A DNA stretch of 64,000 bases from Bacillota bacterium. GTDB taxonomy: Bacteria; Bacillota; Clostridia; Oscillospirales; Ruminococcaceae. Below, one piece after another: positions 25,713-35,075 of the stretch. Positions within the stretch are counted from its first letter, which is position 1. Every line of letters starts with the position of its first letter. Position numbers and translations under genes: made by a program. The notes under the pieces are model-generated. The model had not been told where the DNA came from, made no database searches, and saw nothing but the letters and a program-made list of their open reading frames with translations. The stretch covers positions 62,001 to 126,000 of the forward strand of contig JAEZCT010000054.1 in the NCBI GenBank assembly GCA_023433405.1, in the 5' to 3' direction.

Positions 25713-28109
25713 CTAAGCCAATTTTTCAAGGCTCGTGAAGTTTGCCATAATCTTTTTGGTGCCGCGCGTATCAAACGCGATTTCAAGAAGGGTGTCGTTG
25801 CCCATGGGGGTAACCGCTACAACCAGACCGTCGCCGAATATCTTATGGCGAACGCGCTCGCCTGTCGTAAAGCTCTGCCGAACCGTCTCCCTGGGCGCGC
25901 CAGCGGCATATGCCCCACCTGAAAAGGCTGAAGAGGTTACTGTGGTCCTGGTCTGGGGCGAAGTAGGCTGCTTGCTTGCCCAGGAAAGCATGCCCGTTTC
26001 GTTTTTAAGCTCTGAAGGCATTTCGGAAAGAAAACGTGAAGGGCGGTTTCTGGTTGTTTGACCAAACAGCATACGCGAGGAGGCGTTTGTAATCGTAAGC
26101 TTCTCTTTGGCGCGCGTTATCGCCACATAGGCGAGACGGCGCTCCTCCTCCACCTCCGCGGGCTCATACATCGCGCGGGTACCCGGAAAGATTCCTTCCT
26201 CCATGCCCACGATATATACATTCGGAAACTCAAGACCCTTTGCGGAATGGATGGTCATCATCACCACCGCGTCAGCATCGGCGTTGTAGTTATCAATATC
26301 GGTAAGCAGGGAGATTTCCTCCAAAAAGCCCGAAAGCCCCGCCTGCTCGTTATCCGCCTGGTATTTCATCACATTGGACATCAGCTCGCTGAGGTTTTCA
26401 AGGCGGGTCAGTCCCTCATCCCCTTGTGCCTTGAGCATCTGCATGTATCCGGTGTCTTCTAAGACATCCTCCAGCAGGTCGTCGAGCGTGGCTTCCTTTG
26501 CGCGCTCCATAAAGGCGCGCAGCATATCCGCAAAGGAGTGCAGCGGCTGCGCCTTGCGGGCAAGCCCCGCGTACTGCTCCGGCTCGCTGATCACCTCAAA
26601 CAGCGACACACCAAGGCTGTCGGCAATTTCCCGTGCCATGGCGACAGTCGCGTCACCGATACCGCGCTTTGGTTCGTTAATAATGCGCGTTAAGCGCACG
26701 GTATCCGACGGGTTATTTATCACCGCAAGATAAGCAAGGATATCCTTAATCTCCTTGCGCTCATAAAAGCGAAGGCCGCCGATGATACGGTAAGGGATAG
26801 CCGCCTTGATAAAATGCTGCTCGAGCTGCGCGGACTGGGCGTTAAGGCGGTATAGAATGGCATGGTCGGAATACCGCTTGCCTGCCCGCACGTTTTCCTC
26901 CACCGCGCTTGCAATGTAGGCACTCTCCTCATCCCCGCTCTGGGCGCGAAAAACCTGCACCAACTCGCCTGGGTTATTCTTGGTCCACAGGTTTTTGCCT
27001 TTGCGTTGGGTGTTGTGGGAAATAACCTGATTTGCGGCATTGAGAATGGTTTGGGTGCTGCGGTAGTTTTGCTCCAGCCGGATAACCTTTGCGTGGTCAA
27101 ACTGATTTTCGAAGGAAAGTATATTTTCAATCGTCGCCCCGCGAAAGCGGTAGATGCTCTGGTCGTCGTCGCCCACGACGCAAATGCGCTGATGCGCGGC
27201 AGAAAGCAGGGCAACCAAACGAAATTGCGCATGGTTGGTATCCTGATACTCGTCCACCATCACATACGCAAAACGGCGCTGCCAGTGTGCAAGCACCTCG
27301 GGGAACTGCTCAAAAAGTTTTACCGTGCAGCAAATAATGTCGTCAAAATCCAGTGCGTTTGCTCCGCGCAGGCGCTTTTCGTACAGCTCGTACAGCTCGG
27401 CAAGCTTTGTCTGGCGGAACTCTCCCTGCGCCTCGGCCCTAGCACGCTTCGGCTCGATCATACGATCCTTAAAGCGGCTGACGGCTCCCAGCACCTGTTT
27501 GGGAGGAAACTGCTTGTCGCTAAGGTTTAAATCCTTAATACAACCCTTTAAGACGCGCACCGAGTCGTCGCTGTCGTAGATGGCAAAGCTGCGGTCGTAG
27601 CCCAGCGCCTCAATCTCACGGCGCAGGATGCGCGCACAGATAGAATGAAAGGTTCCCGCCCAGATATCCAGCGCCTGTTCTCCCAGCACCGACTCCAAGC
27701 GGCTTTTTAGCTCTCCCGCCGCCTTGTTGGTAAAGGTGATGGCAAGCACATTCCATGGCTTTGGCTGGTCAACCCCAATCAGGCTTTGCAGGCGCCCGGG
27801 GTCGCTGACCTCCGATTTCGCGCAGGACGCAATAAAATCCATATCTCCCTCTGTCAGCCACTGAGGTACTTCTTCATTGAAGTATGCATTGCCGTAGCGA
27901 ATGAGATAGGCGATGCGGTTGACTATAACCGTCGTCTTACCGCTGCCGGCGCCCGCCAAAATTAAGAGCGGAACCTGTGTGCTGAACACGGCGGCCCGCT
28001 GCGTTTCGTTCAGTCGCGAAAATTCCTTCTCGAGAATCTGCTTTTTCAATTGTATGTATGTAAGGCTCATGTCCATATCCGTCCACAATCCTCCAGTTGA
28101 ATCAATCAT
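25713..28109 (-). CDS. pcrA: ATP-dependent DNA helicase PcrA/UvrD
   Basis: Superfamily 1A 3'-5' helicase for repair and removal of transcription or RecA complexes. The 798-residue protein has all helicase motifs: Walker A LAGAGSGKTTVIVNRI, motif Ia AITFTNKAAGE, motif II VDEYQDTNHAQ, motif III VVGDDDQSIYRFRGA, motif IV LEQNYRST, motif V VMMTIHSAKGLEFPNV and motif VI RRLAYVAITRAKEKL. The C-terminal Tudor-like end (GERVRHKIFGDGLVVAV) binds RNA polymerase in PcrA. The first ATG has GGAG eight bases upstream; its promoter is at 28178-28206. Confidence 0.96.
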   Translation of the reverse strand: MIDSTGGLWTDMDMSLTYIQLKKQILEKEFSRLNETQRAAVFSTQVPLLILAGAGSGKTTVIVNRIAYLIRYGNAYFNEEVPQWLTEGDMDFIASCAKSEVSDPGRLQSLIGVDQPKPWNVLAITFTNKAAGELKSRLESVLGEQALDIWAGTFHSICARILRREIEALGYDRSFAIYDSDDSVRVLKGCIKDLNLSDKQFPPKQVLGAVSRFKDRMIEPKRARAEAQGEFRQTKLAELYELYEKRLRGANALDFDDIICCTVKLFEQFPEVLAHWQRRFAYVMVDEYQDTNHAQFRLVALLSAAHQRICVVGDDDQSIYRFRGATIENILSFENQFDHAKVIRLEQNYRSTQTILNAANQVISHNTQRKGKNLWTKNNPGELVQVFRAQSGDEESAYIASAVEENVRAGKRYSDHAILYRLNAQSAQLEQHFIKAAIPYRIIGGLRFYERKEIKDILAYLAVINNPSDTVRLTRIINEPKRGIGDATVAMAREIADSLGVSLFEVISEPEQYAGLARKAQPLHSFADMLRAFMERAKEATLDDLLEDVLEDTGYMQMLKAQGDEGLTRLENLSELMSNVMKYQADNEQAGLSGFLEEISLLTDIDNYNADADAVVMMTIHSAKGLEFPNVYIVGMEEGIFPGTRAMYEPAEVEEERRLAYVAITRAKEKLTITNASSRMLFGQTTRNRPSRFLSEMPSELKNETGMLSWASKQPTSPQTRTTVTSSAFSGGAYAAGAPRETVRQSFTTGERVRHKIFGDGLVVAVTPMGNDTLLEIAFDTRGTKKIMANFTSLEKLA

Positions 28110-28177
28110 TTAAATAGCTCCGCGCGCATGGGAAAGGAATTATTGTGAGAGCCGTTGCCCTTTTCTCAATCTCAATT

Positions 28178-28206
28178 ATTATAGCAAAATCGCGTCATAA
28201 AATCAA
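28178..28206 (-). promoter_or_regulatory. Sigma-A type promoter of pcrA
   Basis: Minus strand: TTGATT (28206-28201), 17 bases, TATAAT (28183-28178), with TGC before the -10. Confidence 0.7.
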
Positions 28207-28228
28207 ACAAATCCGGCTAAACACAAGA

Positions 28229-28271
28229 AAAGCGCAACTTGTCGCGGGCAAACCGCGTCAAGTTGCGCTTT
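28229..28271 (-). terminator. Intrinsic terminator of glpK
   Basis: AAAGCGCAACTTG pairs with CAAGTTGCGCTTT, with an inner CGCGG/CCGCG stem; on the minus strand a U-rich TTTTCTTGTGTT follows. It sits between glpK and the pcrA promoter. Confidence 0.85.
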
Positions 28272-28279
28272 ACGAGCAA

Positions 28280-28386
28280 TACCAATTCCATCAAAAAGTG
28301 TAAAATCATACATAAAATGCGCGTGAAAGCCCATACCTCAAAGAATTTTACTTGATTATAGTTCGCTTTTAAATCGGTTATTCGTA
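28280..28386. repeat. Palindromic MITE-like element, copy 7 (diverged)
   Basis: TACCAATTCCATCAAAAAGT at the left and AATCGGTTATTCGTA at the right, with the conserved inner GCGTGAAAGCCCAT. Flanks CAA and TAA differ by one base. It lies between glpK and its terminator. Confidence 0.75.
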
Positions 28387-28471
28387 TAACCGGTTATTTT
28401 AAGCCGCTCAAGCGTCGCAATTACCGTTTGGCCGCGATTGATAGGATTTAGCGCTATTCTGGCGCTCGGCC

Positions 28472-29974
28472 TTATATGTGCTCCTCCCACGCCTTTGCAC
28501 GCACTACTGCCTTATGCCAGGCGGCAATCAGCCGCCCTCTTGTCTGTTCCTCCATATCGGGCTCATAAACCTTATCGAGTGTCCAGTTGTCTTTAATCTC
28601 GTCCGTGTCCTTCCACAGCCCCACCGCAAGACCGGCAAGGTATGCCGCACCGAGCGCCGTGGTTTCGCGTATCATGGGGCGGCGGATGGTTCGGTTCATA
28701 ATATCCGCCTGAAACTGCATTAAAAAGCCGTTTGCCGACGCGCCGCCATCCACCCGCAGCTCCGAAACAGGGATGCCCGTATCCGCCTCAATCGCCTCGA
28801 CCAAATCACGGGTCTGATACGCAATGGACTCAAGCGCCGCCCGAATAATGTGGTTACGCCCGGTACCGCGCGTCAGTCCCAGAATCGCACCCCGGGCGTA
28901 CATATCCCAATGAGGCGCGCCAAGACCGGTAAAGGCGGGCACGACATAGACCCCCCCGTTATCCGACACCTTACGCGCAAAATACTCGCTGTCTGAAGAT
29001 TCACTGATAAAGCGAAGCTCGTCGCGCAGCCACTGAATTACCGCGCCCCCCACAAAAACGCTGCCCTCCAGCGCGTAGCAAACCCGGCCGTCCGCGCTTG
29101 CGGCGATGGTGGTAAGCATACCGCGGGCGCTGCGGCACAGCTTTTGCCCTGTGTTCATTAGCATAAAGCAGCCGGTACCATAGGTATTTTTGATGCCGCC
29201 CGCCTCAAAGCAGGTTTGACCAAACAACGCCGCCTGCTGGTCGCCCGCAATCCCCGCAATAGGGACATCGCAGCCGGAAAGATTTGCGGTGCCGTACACC
29301 TCGCTTGAGGGGCACACCTTGGGCAGCATCTCCCGTGGGATATTCAGCTCGCGAAGGATGGTTTCATCCCAGCACAGCTTATTGATGTCAAACATCATGG
29401 TTCTGGAGGCGTTGGTGTAATCGGTAACATGGGCCTTTCCTCCGGTTAGCTTCCACACCAGCCAGCTGTCCACGGTGCCAAAGAGGATCTCTCCCCGTTT
29501 TGCCCGCTCACGCGCATCCGGTACATGGTCTAATATCCATGCCAGCTTTGTCGCACTGAAATACGCGTCGGGCAAAAGACCTGTGGTCGTTTGAATATGG
29601 TCTTTGAGCCCGCACTCCACCAGCTCCCCGCAGCGGTCGGCGGTACGGCGGCACTGCCATACAATGGCGTTGTAAACGGGTCTGCCTGTTGCCACATCCC
29701 ACACAATGGTGGTTTCACGCTGGTTTGTAATGCCGATTGCCGCGACCTCGGCGGGGTCTATGTCACTTTTTGCAAGAGCCTCCATCAGCACGCTGTACTG
29801 GGAGGAGTATATCTCCAGCGGGTCATGCTCCACCCACCCTGACTTTGGGTAATGCTGGACAATCTCCTTTTGCGCGAGACTTAAGATGTTTTGCGAGCGG
29901 TCGAAGATGATGGCGCGGGAGCTTGTGGTCCCCTGATCGAGTGCTATGATGTACTGCTTCTTCTTTTCCGGCAC
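28472..29974 (-). CDS. glpK: Glycerol kinase
   Basis: Phosphorylates glycerol to glycerol 3-phosphate for catabolism or lipid synthesis. The 500-residue protein is full length for the FGGY family: ALDQGTTSSRAIIFD at the N-terminus, GITNQRETTIVWD, and the C-terminal RAALESIAYQTRDLVEAI with SELRVDGGASANGFLMQFQ. GTG start with AAGGAG upstream. It is a single-gene unit with its own promoter and terminator; no glpF or glpD lies beside it. Confidence 0.96.
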   Translation of the reverse strand: MPEKKKQYIIALDQGTTSSRAIIFDRSQNILSLAQKEIVQHYPKSGWVEHDPLEIYSSQYSVLMEALAKSDIDPAEVAAIGITNQRETTIVWDVATGRPVYNAIVWQCRRTADRCGELVECGLKDHIQTTTGLLPDAYFSATKLAWILDHVPDARERAKRGEILFGTVDSWLVWKLTGGKAHVTDYTNASRTMMFDINKLCWDETILRELNIPREMLPKVCPSSEVYGTANLSGCDVPIAGIAGDQQAALFGQTCFEAGGIKNTYGTGCFMLMNTGQKLCRSARGMLTTIAASADGRVCYALEGSVFVGGAVIQWLRDELRFISESSDSEYFARKVSDNGGVYVVPAFTGLGAPHWDMYARGAILGLTRGTGRNHIIRAALESIAYQTRDLVEAIEADTGIPVSELRVDGGASANGFLMQFQADIMNRTIRRPMIRETTALGAAYLAGLAVGLWKDTDEIKDNWTLDKVYEPDMEEQTRGRLIAAWHKAVVRAKAWEEHI

Positions 29975-30052
29975 GATACTCGTTCTCCTTCGTCGCTTTT
30001 TATGTGCAAATCAAACCAAATTCGCGGGACTAAGCCCGTATGTATTGGTCTA

Positions 30053-30081
30053 ATTATACTCCCCGCCAGCTAAAATGGCAA
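30053..30081 (-). promoter_or_regulatory. Sigma-A type promoter of glpK
   Basis: Minus strand: TTGCCA (30081-30076), 17 bases, TATAAT (30058-30053). The leader of about 75 bases includes a small CGGG/CCCG hairpin. Confidence 0.75.
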
Positions 30082-30289
30082 GAAACACAGCTAAAATTGC
30101 AGCGATGCCCTGTAGCTGTGGATACACGCCGCCGTCTGAGCTGCGCCAAACGACGGCGCAATGAAAACAAGATTCTCCTGCATTTCTTCGCAAAACGCGC
30201 GAATACTATTCATAAGCCCGAGGCTCGGCAAAATGAACTGCGAGACGCGTTGCCTCGTGAAAATAGCAAGCGGGAAAGACGGTGAGGGA
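30082..30289. other. Leader region of the glycan operon
   Basis: Between the divergent glpK promoter and the first glycan gene. Two inverted repeats are visible: CGCCGTC/GACGGCG (30130-30158) and CGAGGC/GCCTCG (about 30218-30257). No convincing promoter was found. An open frame runs through it in phase with the dehydratase gene, but no ribosome-binding site supports the upstream ATG at 30161. Confidence 0.45.
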
Positions 30290-32200
30290 ATGAACAAAAA
30301 GGTCAATCAACTTCGCTTTGTTCTGGTGCTTGCCTTTTTTGACCTGCTCAGCGCGGCCTGCTCGGTTGTTATCGGCTTTCGGCTCAAATTTGGCTTTCTC
30401 GGACGCATTCCCACCCATTACACCTCAAACATCAATTACTATATCCTTGCCGTTTTTGTATTTACCGCACTATATAACCTTTTGCTGCATGTATACTCCC
30501 TGCGGCGCCAGCACATTGATTTTGCCCATATCTCCCTGCTTTTGCCTTCCGCCGCGGCGGTATTTGGCTCGCTGGTTCTGTTCGACCGGGCTTTGCGGCT
30601 GGGGATGCCCTTTGAGGTTATGGCGATTATCAGCGCGCTGCTAATGTGCTTTATGCTGCTGTCACGGCTTATGCTAAAAGGGCTGAGCCGGGTCGTAACC
30701 TGGTATTCGCGCATGAACAGCAAAAACACGTCGCGGCGGGTCATCATCTACGCGGCGGGTGAAATGGGGAAATACCTTTGCCAGAAGCTGCTTTCCTCCC
30801 CTGAAAGCGGCCGCAGACCGGTGGCGTTTATTGATGACGACCGCTCCCTCCACGGACAGCGCTTTGCGGGGATAAAGGTGGTTGGCGGGCTAAAATCGCT
30901 TTCTTACGCAATTCTTGCCTATTCCGCTGCCGAGGTGATCCTCGCCCTGCCCAACGCGGAGGCGGAGCTTGTCAAACGCATTGTCGCGATATGCCGCCAG
31001 CAAAAGGTTGAGGTGTCGCGCTTTGGCACCATAGAAAACCTTGAGGAGCCTGAGAAGGCGCGCATTAGCGGCATTCGGCTGGACGACCTCCTGCGCCGGG
31101 ACAAGATCAGCCTGAACATGCAACTGGTGCGCTCCTTTTTGCAGGGTAAGCGGGTATTGGTTACAGGTGGTGCCGGCTCCATCGGCTCGGAGATCTGTCG
31201 TCAGGCGCTGGGGTTTGGCGCGGCACTGGTGATTGTGTTTGATATTGACGAGAACGGATTGTTCGAGCTTGGCAACGAGCTGCGTGAGAAGTTTGACGAA
31301 CACCGTTTTTTTCTGCGCGTGGGTTCGGTGCGGGATGAGTTTCGCCTGTCGTCAATTTTTTCGAAATACCGCCCCGACGTGGTGTTTCACGCCGCCGCGC
31401 ACAAGCATGTGCCCATGATGGAGCAGAACCCCACGGAGGCAATTAAAAATAACGTGTTTGGCACTATTGCCGTGGCACGCTGTGCCGCGCTGCACGAATG
31501 CTCGCGGTTTGTGTTAATTTCCACCGACAAGGCGGTAAACCCCACTAGCATTATGGGTGCCTCCAAGCGCATCGCCGAGCGGTGCATCCGGCTGCTGTCC
31601 TCCCGTTCCAAGACCATCTTTGCCGCCGTGCGCTTTGGCAACGTCCTTGGCAGCAGCGGCAGCGTGGTACCGTTTTTTATTAGGCAGATTGAAAGCGGCG
31701 GCCCTGTTACCGTCACCCACCCAGAGATGCGCAGGTATTTTATGACCATTCCCGAGGCGGTGCAGCTGGTGCTGGAGGCAGGCGGCATTGCGGCGGGAGG
31801 CGAAATCTTTGTGTTGGATATGGGCGAACCGGTGCGCATCTACGACCTTGCGCGGGATTTGATATTGCTCTACGGGCTTAGGCCGGATGTGGATATCCGA
31901 ATCGAGTTTTGCGGCCTTCGTCCCGGCGAAAAGCTGTTTGAAGAGATATCCCTGGCTGAGGAGGAGGTGTCCAAAACCGATAACGACAAGATATATGTGC
32001 TCAAACAGGCGGAGGCCGACTTTGAGGGGCTGGAAACGATTTTAACGGCGCTGGAAAAAGCCGCCCGGGCGCAGAATACAGCGGCGCTGTACGCGGCGGT
32101 GCGGTGTTTGGTTCCCACCTTTGTGCGAGAGATTGAGCGGCAGGAGGAGACGCCGTGGGAAAACAGCTGCGAAACAGAATACGGTCAAGCCCCTTCTTGA
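30290..32200 (+). CDS. CapD/FlaA1/WbpM-type nucleoside-diphosphate-sugar 4,6-dehydratase (long membrane form)
   Basis: First gene of the glycan operon. The 636-residue protein has four N-terminal membrane helices (about 1-125), a first Rossmann domain (RRVIIYAAGEMGKYLCQKLL, about 150-270) and the catalytic SDR domain from about 283: VLVTGGAGSIGSEICRQ binds NAD, and LISTDKAVNPTSIMGASKR carries the altered SxDK catalytic set of this subfamily. Such enzymes convert UDP-GlcNAc to a 4-keto-6-deoxy sugar, the precursor of QuiNAc-, bacillosamine- or FucNAc-type residues. The start at 30290 follows GTGAGGG. No aminotransferase or reductase for the 4-keto product is found in the operon. Confidence 0.93.
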   Translation: MNKKVNQLRFVLVLAFFDLLSAACSVVIGFRLKFGFLGRIPTHYTSNINYYILAVFVFTALYNLLLHVYSLRRQHIDFAHISLLLPSAAAVFGSLVLFDRALRLGMPFEVMAIISALLMCFMLLSRLMLKGLSRVVTWYSRMNSKNTSRRVIIYAAGEMGKYLCQKLLSSPESGRRPVAFIDDDRSLHGQRFAGIKVVGGLKSLSYAILAYSAAEVILALPNAEAELVKRIVAICRQQKVEVSRFGTIENLEEPEKARISGIRLDDLLRRDKISLNMQLVRSFLQGKRVLVTGGAGSIGSEICRQALGFGAALVIVFDIDENGLFELGNELREKFDEHRFFLRVGSVRDEFRLSSIFSKYRPDVVFHAAAHKHVPMMEQNPTEAIKNNVFGTIAVARCAALHECSRFVLISTDKAVNPTSIMGASKRIAERCIRLLSSRSKTIFAAVRFGNVLGSSGSVVPFFIRQIESGGPVTVTHPEMRRYFMTIPEAVQLVLEAGGIAAGGEIFVLDMGEPVRIYDLARDLILLYGLRPDVDIRIEFCGLRPGEKLFEEISLAEEEVSKTDNDKIYVLKQAEADFEGLETILTALEKAARAQNTAALYAAVRCLVPTFVREIERQEETPWENSCETEYGQAPS

Positions 32201-33423
32201 AAGGGGTTTTAATCCTTATGAGCGGCTCGGTGCTGTCCCAGCTCGTGCCTTTTTTAGCGTCCCCAGTTTTAAGCCGTATCTATACCCCCGAGATATTCGG
32301 GGTATACAGCCTGTTTGTCTCCACCGTAAACATCCTTGATGTGTTTGCTACGCTAAAATACGATATGGCCATTGTCACTGCCAAGGAGGAAGCGCAGGCC
32401 GTAAGCCTGCTGTGGGTTTGCGCGGGTATCGCCGCGACGCTATGCGTCCTGCTTTTTTTGCTGGCGCCGCTTATTCCGGCACTGTTCCCAAGTTTTGCGG
32501 GCAGTAACCCGCTTTGGCTGTACTGGGTACCGGTTTCGGTGCTGTTTACCAGCGCGTTTTCCACCTTAAATCTGTTTTGCCTTCGTCTGGGGCAGTACCA
32601 AAGCATTACGCGGGCAAACATTGTACGGGCTGCTGCCGCCGCCGCGTTGCAGATATCCCTGGGCTTGGCGGGGCTGACCATATTTGGACTGATTGCGGGA
32701 CAGATTATTTCGTATTTTGCGGGGGCGTTTTTGCTGTGGTTTGGCGCGCGCAGGCAAATACGCCCGCCAGTCCTTAGTCGGCTGGCAAAATCGGCCCGCG
32801 CAAGCTCCGATTTTCCCCGTTATACCCTGCCCGGCACGCTGGCCACTACGTTAAGCTACAACCTTGTATCCTATTTTCTCAACGCGTTTTTTCTCCCCGC
32901 ACAGCTTGGGTACTATTCGGTTATCAATCAGGCGCTCAGCACTCCGCTTACGGTGGTTTCGGGCGCTGTGGGCAACGTGTTTTTTAAACGTGCCTCGGAG
33001 GAAGAAAGCAGCGGGCAGATGAGCTTTGGCACCTTTCGCTCGGTAACGCGTACGCTGTTCTTTCTGTCACTGCCCATTTTTACCGCGCTCTATTTGTTTG
33101 CGGCACCTGTAATCCGTATTTTTCTCGGCGAGCAGTGGGTTCCCGCCGCCGCCATGGTGCGTGCGCTGGTACCGATGTTTTTAGTGCGCTTTGTTGTCAA
33201 CCCTATTACCACCAGCGCCATTGTTGCAGGGCGACAAAGCGGCGCGATGCTGTGGCAGTTTTCGCTGCTTCTGGTTTCGGTAATTCCGGCGGCGGTTCAG
33301 TTGCTTTATCCCCTTTCGGCGGTTCAATATTTAACGCTGCTATCCTGGCTGCTTGCGTTTTGCTATGCGGTTTTTTACCTGTACTGCAGACGGCTGCTGC
33401 TTGCCCGCCAAGTGAAGCCATAA
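32155..33423 (+). CDS. Wzx-type O-unit flippase
   Basis: The 422-residue protein has about twelve membrane helices; the opening LMSGSVLSQLVPFLASPVLSR (key part QLVPFLASPVLSRIYTP) is typical of lipopolysaccharide/exopolysaccharide flippases. It starts with GTG after GAGGAG and overlaps the dehydratase gene by 46 bases in another frame, a sign of tight coupling. It should turn the undecaprenyl-linked repeat unit to the outer face for the polymerase at 33567. Confidence 0.92.
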   Translation: MGKQLRNRIRSSPFLKGVLILMSGSVLSQLVPFLASPVLSRIYTPEIFGVYSLFVSTVNILDVFATLKYDMAIVTAKEEAQAVSLLWVCAGIAATLCVLLFLLAPLIPALFPSFAGSNPLWLYWVPVSVLFTSAFSTLNLFCLRLGQYQSITRANIVRAAAAAALQISLGLAGLTIFGLIAGQIISYFAGAFLLWFGARRQIRPPVLSRLAKSARASSDFPRYTLPGTLATTLSYNLVSYFLNAFFLPAQLGYYSVINQALSTPLTVVSGAVGNVFFKRASEEESSGQMSFGTFRSVTRTLFFLSLPIFTALYLFAAPVIRIFLGEQWVPAAAMVRALVPMFLVRFVVNPITTSAIVAGRQSGAMLWQFSLLLVSVIPAAVQLLYPLSAVQYLTLLSWLLAFCYAVFYLYCRRLLLARQVKP

Positions 33424-33427
33424 CGAA

Positions 33428-33530
33428 TACTAATCTCCTCAATAATTATAGAATTGTAGATAAGAATCCGGTTAAAAGCCCATAAATCAAAGCTTTTCAC
33501 TTGTTATTTATACACAGACGGCAATAATAG
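33428..33530. repeat. Palindromic MITE-like element, copy 8 (diverged), inside the glycan operon
   Basis: TACTAATCTCCTCAAT at the left, inner GGTTAAAAGCCCATAAATCAAAG (read as GGTTAAAAGCCC and ATAAATCAAAGC), and TTTATACACA...AATAATAG at the right. It begins five bases after the flippase stop and lies in the operon, so it would be transcribed. Confidence 0.7.
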
Positions 33531-33566
33531 CCGGTAAATTTACAGTATGACGGGAGCGTGCCGACT

Positions 33567-34976
33567 TTGAAGCAGATAATGGATAGAATCAGAGCGGAGC
33601 TGTCCCCCGCCTTTGAGCTTGTATACCTTACCTGCGTATTCTTTATGTATTTTGAGATTGCCGTACCGCTGCCCTACAGCGTCTTTAAGGGCTTGTACGC
33701 CGGTGTGTTCCTCCTGCTTACGCTGCGAATCGTTTTGCTTCGGGAACGTCCCTGGGATTGGGTTCCGGCCTACCTGCGCTCCTCACGGGCGCTCGTTCCG
33801 GTGCTGCTGATGCTGGCTTACCTGCTGTGGGATGTGGCGGGGCTTTGGTATTCACCCAACCCCTCCTTTGCCGCAAAAAAATACCTTGTAATTTTGCCTA
33901 TGCTTTTGTTTTTAATCCCCACCTTCTACTACATCCGCAGCGAGACGCGCCTGAATAAGCTTTACATGACCCTTGCCTTCTCCGGCATATCCGTCGGATT
34001 GTTTTCGCTCTCAAACTATTTTGTCTATGAGTTCATTCCCCTGCCCTATATCCGCAGGCTGTCTTTTTTGGCAGACTATAACCGGTATGCCCAATGCCTG
34101 TTCATTCCCTTTGCACTGGGCTGCTTTGGAATTGCGAACACGAGGTTTAAAAACCGCCATACCCGTACCGCGCTGCTCTTTGCCTGCGCCGCGTACTATG
34201 CGCTGATTATCACGCTCAGCGGCTCGCGGCGCACCTATCTTGCACTGTTTCCCGCAATTGGTATCCTTTTACTATACCGCGCCTTTCTTGTTGCGCGATA
34301 TAGCGTGAGCGAAAAGACGGCGTTCCGCCGTCTGGCGGCGGGAGCCGTGCTGTGTGTGCTCTGTGCGGCGGGCGTGTACCTTGGGCAGCTTGGATTTGAA
34401 CGGTATTCGGACATAAAATACCGTTCCGAGCTTGAAAACGGCGGGAATGTGGGGCAGGAAAACACGGTGGAGGAGGTGATTGACACCATTTCATCCGGCG
34501 GATTGTTTGATAAACGGCTGGTGATATGGCGTGTGGCGGTAAACGAGGCGCTAAACTACGAATTAAAGGATATACTAATAGGGCGCGGCAGCGGGTACGA
34601 CGTCTACCTTTATGATATCACCGACGATAAAACCCTCGCCAAGCTTTACTCCGGCTTTAATAACAAGCCCAAAAATTGGATGAGCCCGCATAACTTTTTG
34701 CTTGCCGACCTGTTAAGCGGCGGCGTAATTCGCGTGACGATATCGCTTGCCCTTGTGCTGGCGCTGATATCTCTCCTCTTTCGGTTGTTTGTACGCCGAC
34801 CGGGTCGGGCTCTTCCGCTGATGCTGGCTATGGGCTTTGTGTATTTTTACGCCTTAATCTCCGGACACTACGGTTACGCGTATGACAAGTATTTTTATAT
34901 TCTACTCGCGGCTATCGTGGCGGAGCACGCCCTGTCCCTGAGCCAAGGACACGACGGCAGCCGCGCAAGGCTTTAA
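33567..34976 (+). CDS. O-antigen ligase/polymerase (Wzy/WaaL-like) membrane protein
   Basis: A polytopic protein of about 470 residues with ten or more helices and one large outer loop (about residues 285-390) containing WRVAVNEALNYELKDILIGRGSGYDVYLY. The short motif SGSRRTYLALFPAIGILLLY is the Wzy_C/O-antigen-ligase pattern. It would polymerise or attach the glycan outside the membrane. Start uncertain: TTG at 33567 has GGGAG ten bases upstream; GTG at 33558 is too close to that site, and ATG at 33579 is also possible. Confidence 0.87.
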   Translation: MKQIMDRIRAELSPAFELVYLTCVFFMYFEIAVPLPYSVFKGLYAGVFLLLTLRIVLLRERPWDWVPAYLRSSRALVPVLLMLAYLLWDVAGLWYSPNPSFAAKKYLVILPMLLFLIPTFYYIRSETRLNKLYMTLAFSGISVGLFSLSNYFVYEFIPLPYIRRLSFLADYNRYAQCLFIPFALGCFGIANTRFKNRHTRTALLFACAAYYALIITLSGSRRTYLALFPAIGILLLYRAFLVARYSVSEKTAFRRLAAGAVLCVLCAAGVYLGQLGFERYSDIKYRSELENGGNVGQENTVEEVIDTISSGGLFDKRLVIWRVAVNEALNYELKDILIGRGSGYDVYLYDITDDKTLAKLYSGFNNKPKNWMSPHNFLLADLLSGGVIRVTISLALVLALISLLFRLFVRRPGRALPLMLAMGFVYFYALISGHYGYAYDKYFYILLAAIVAEHALSLSQGHDGSRARL

Positions 34977-35075
34977 TTCCTTTCCCATTTTCATTTTTAC
35001 GGCAACCGGTAAGGATATGACAAGCCTATGGCACCATTATTATAGCGACAATGATGGAAAGGCTTGGTCAACAAT

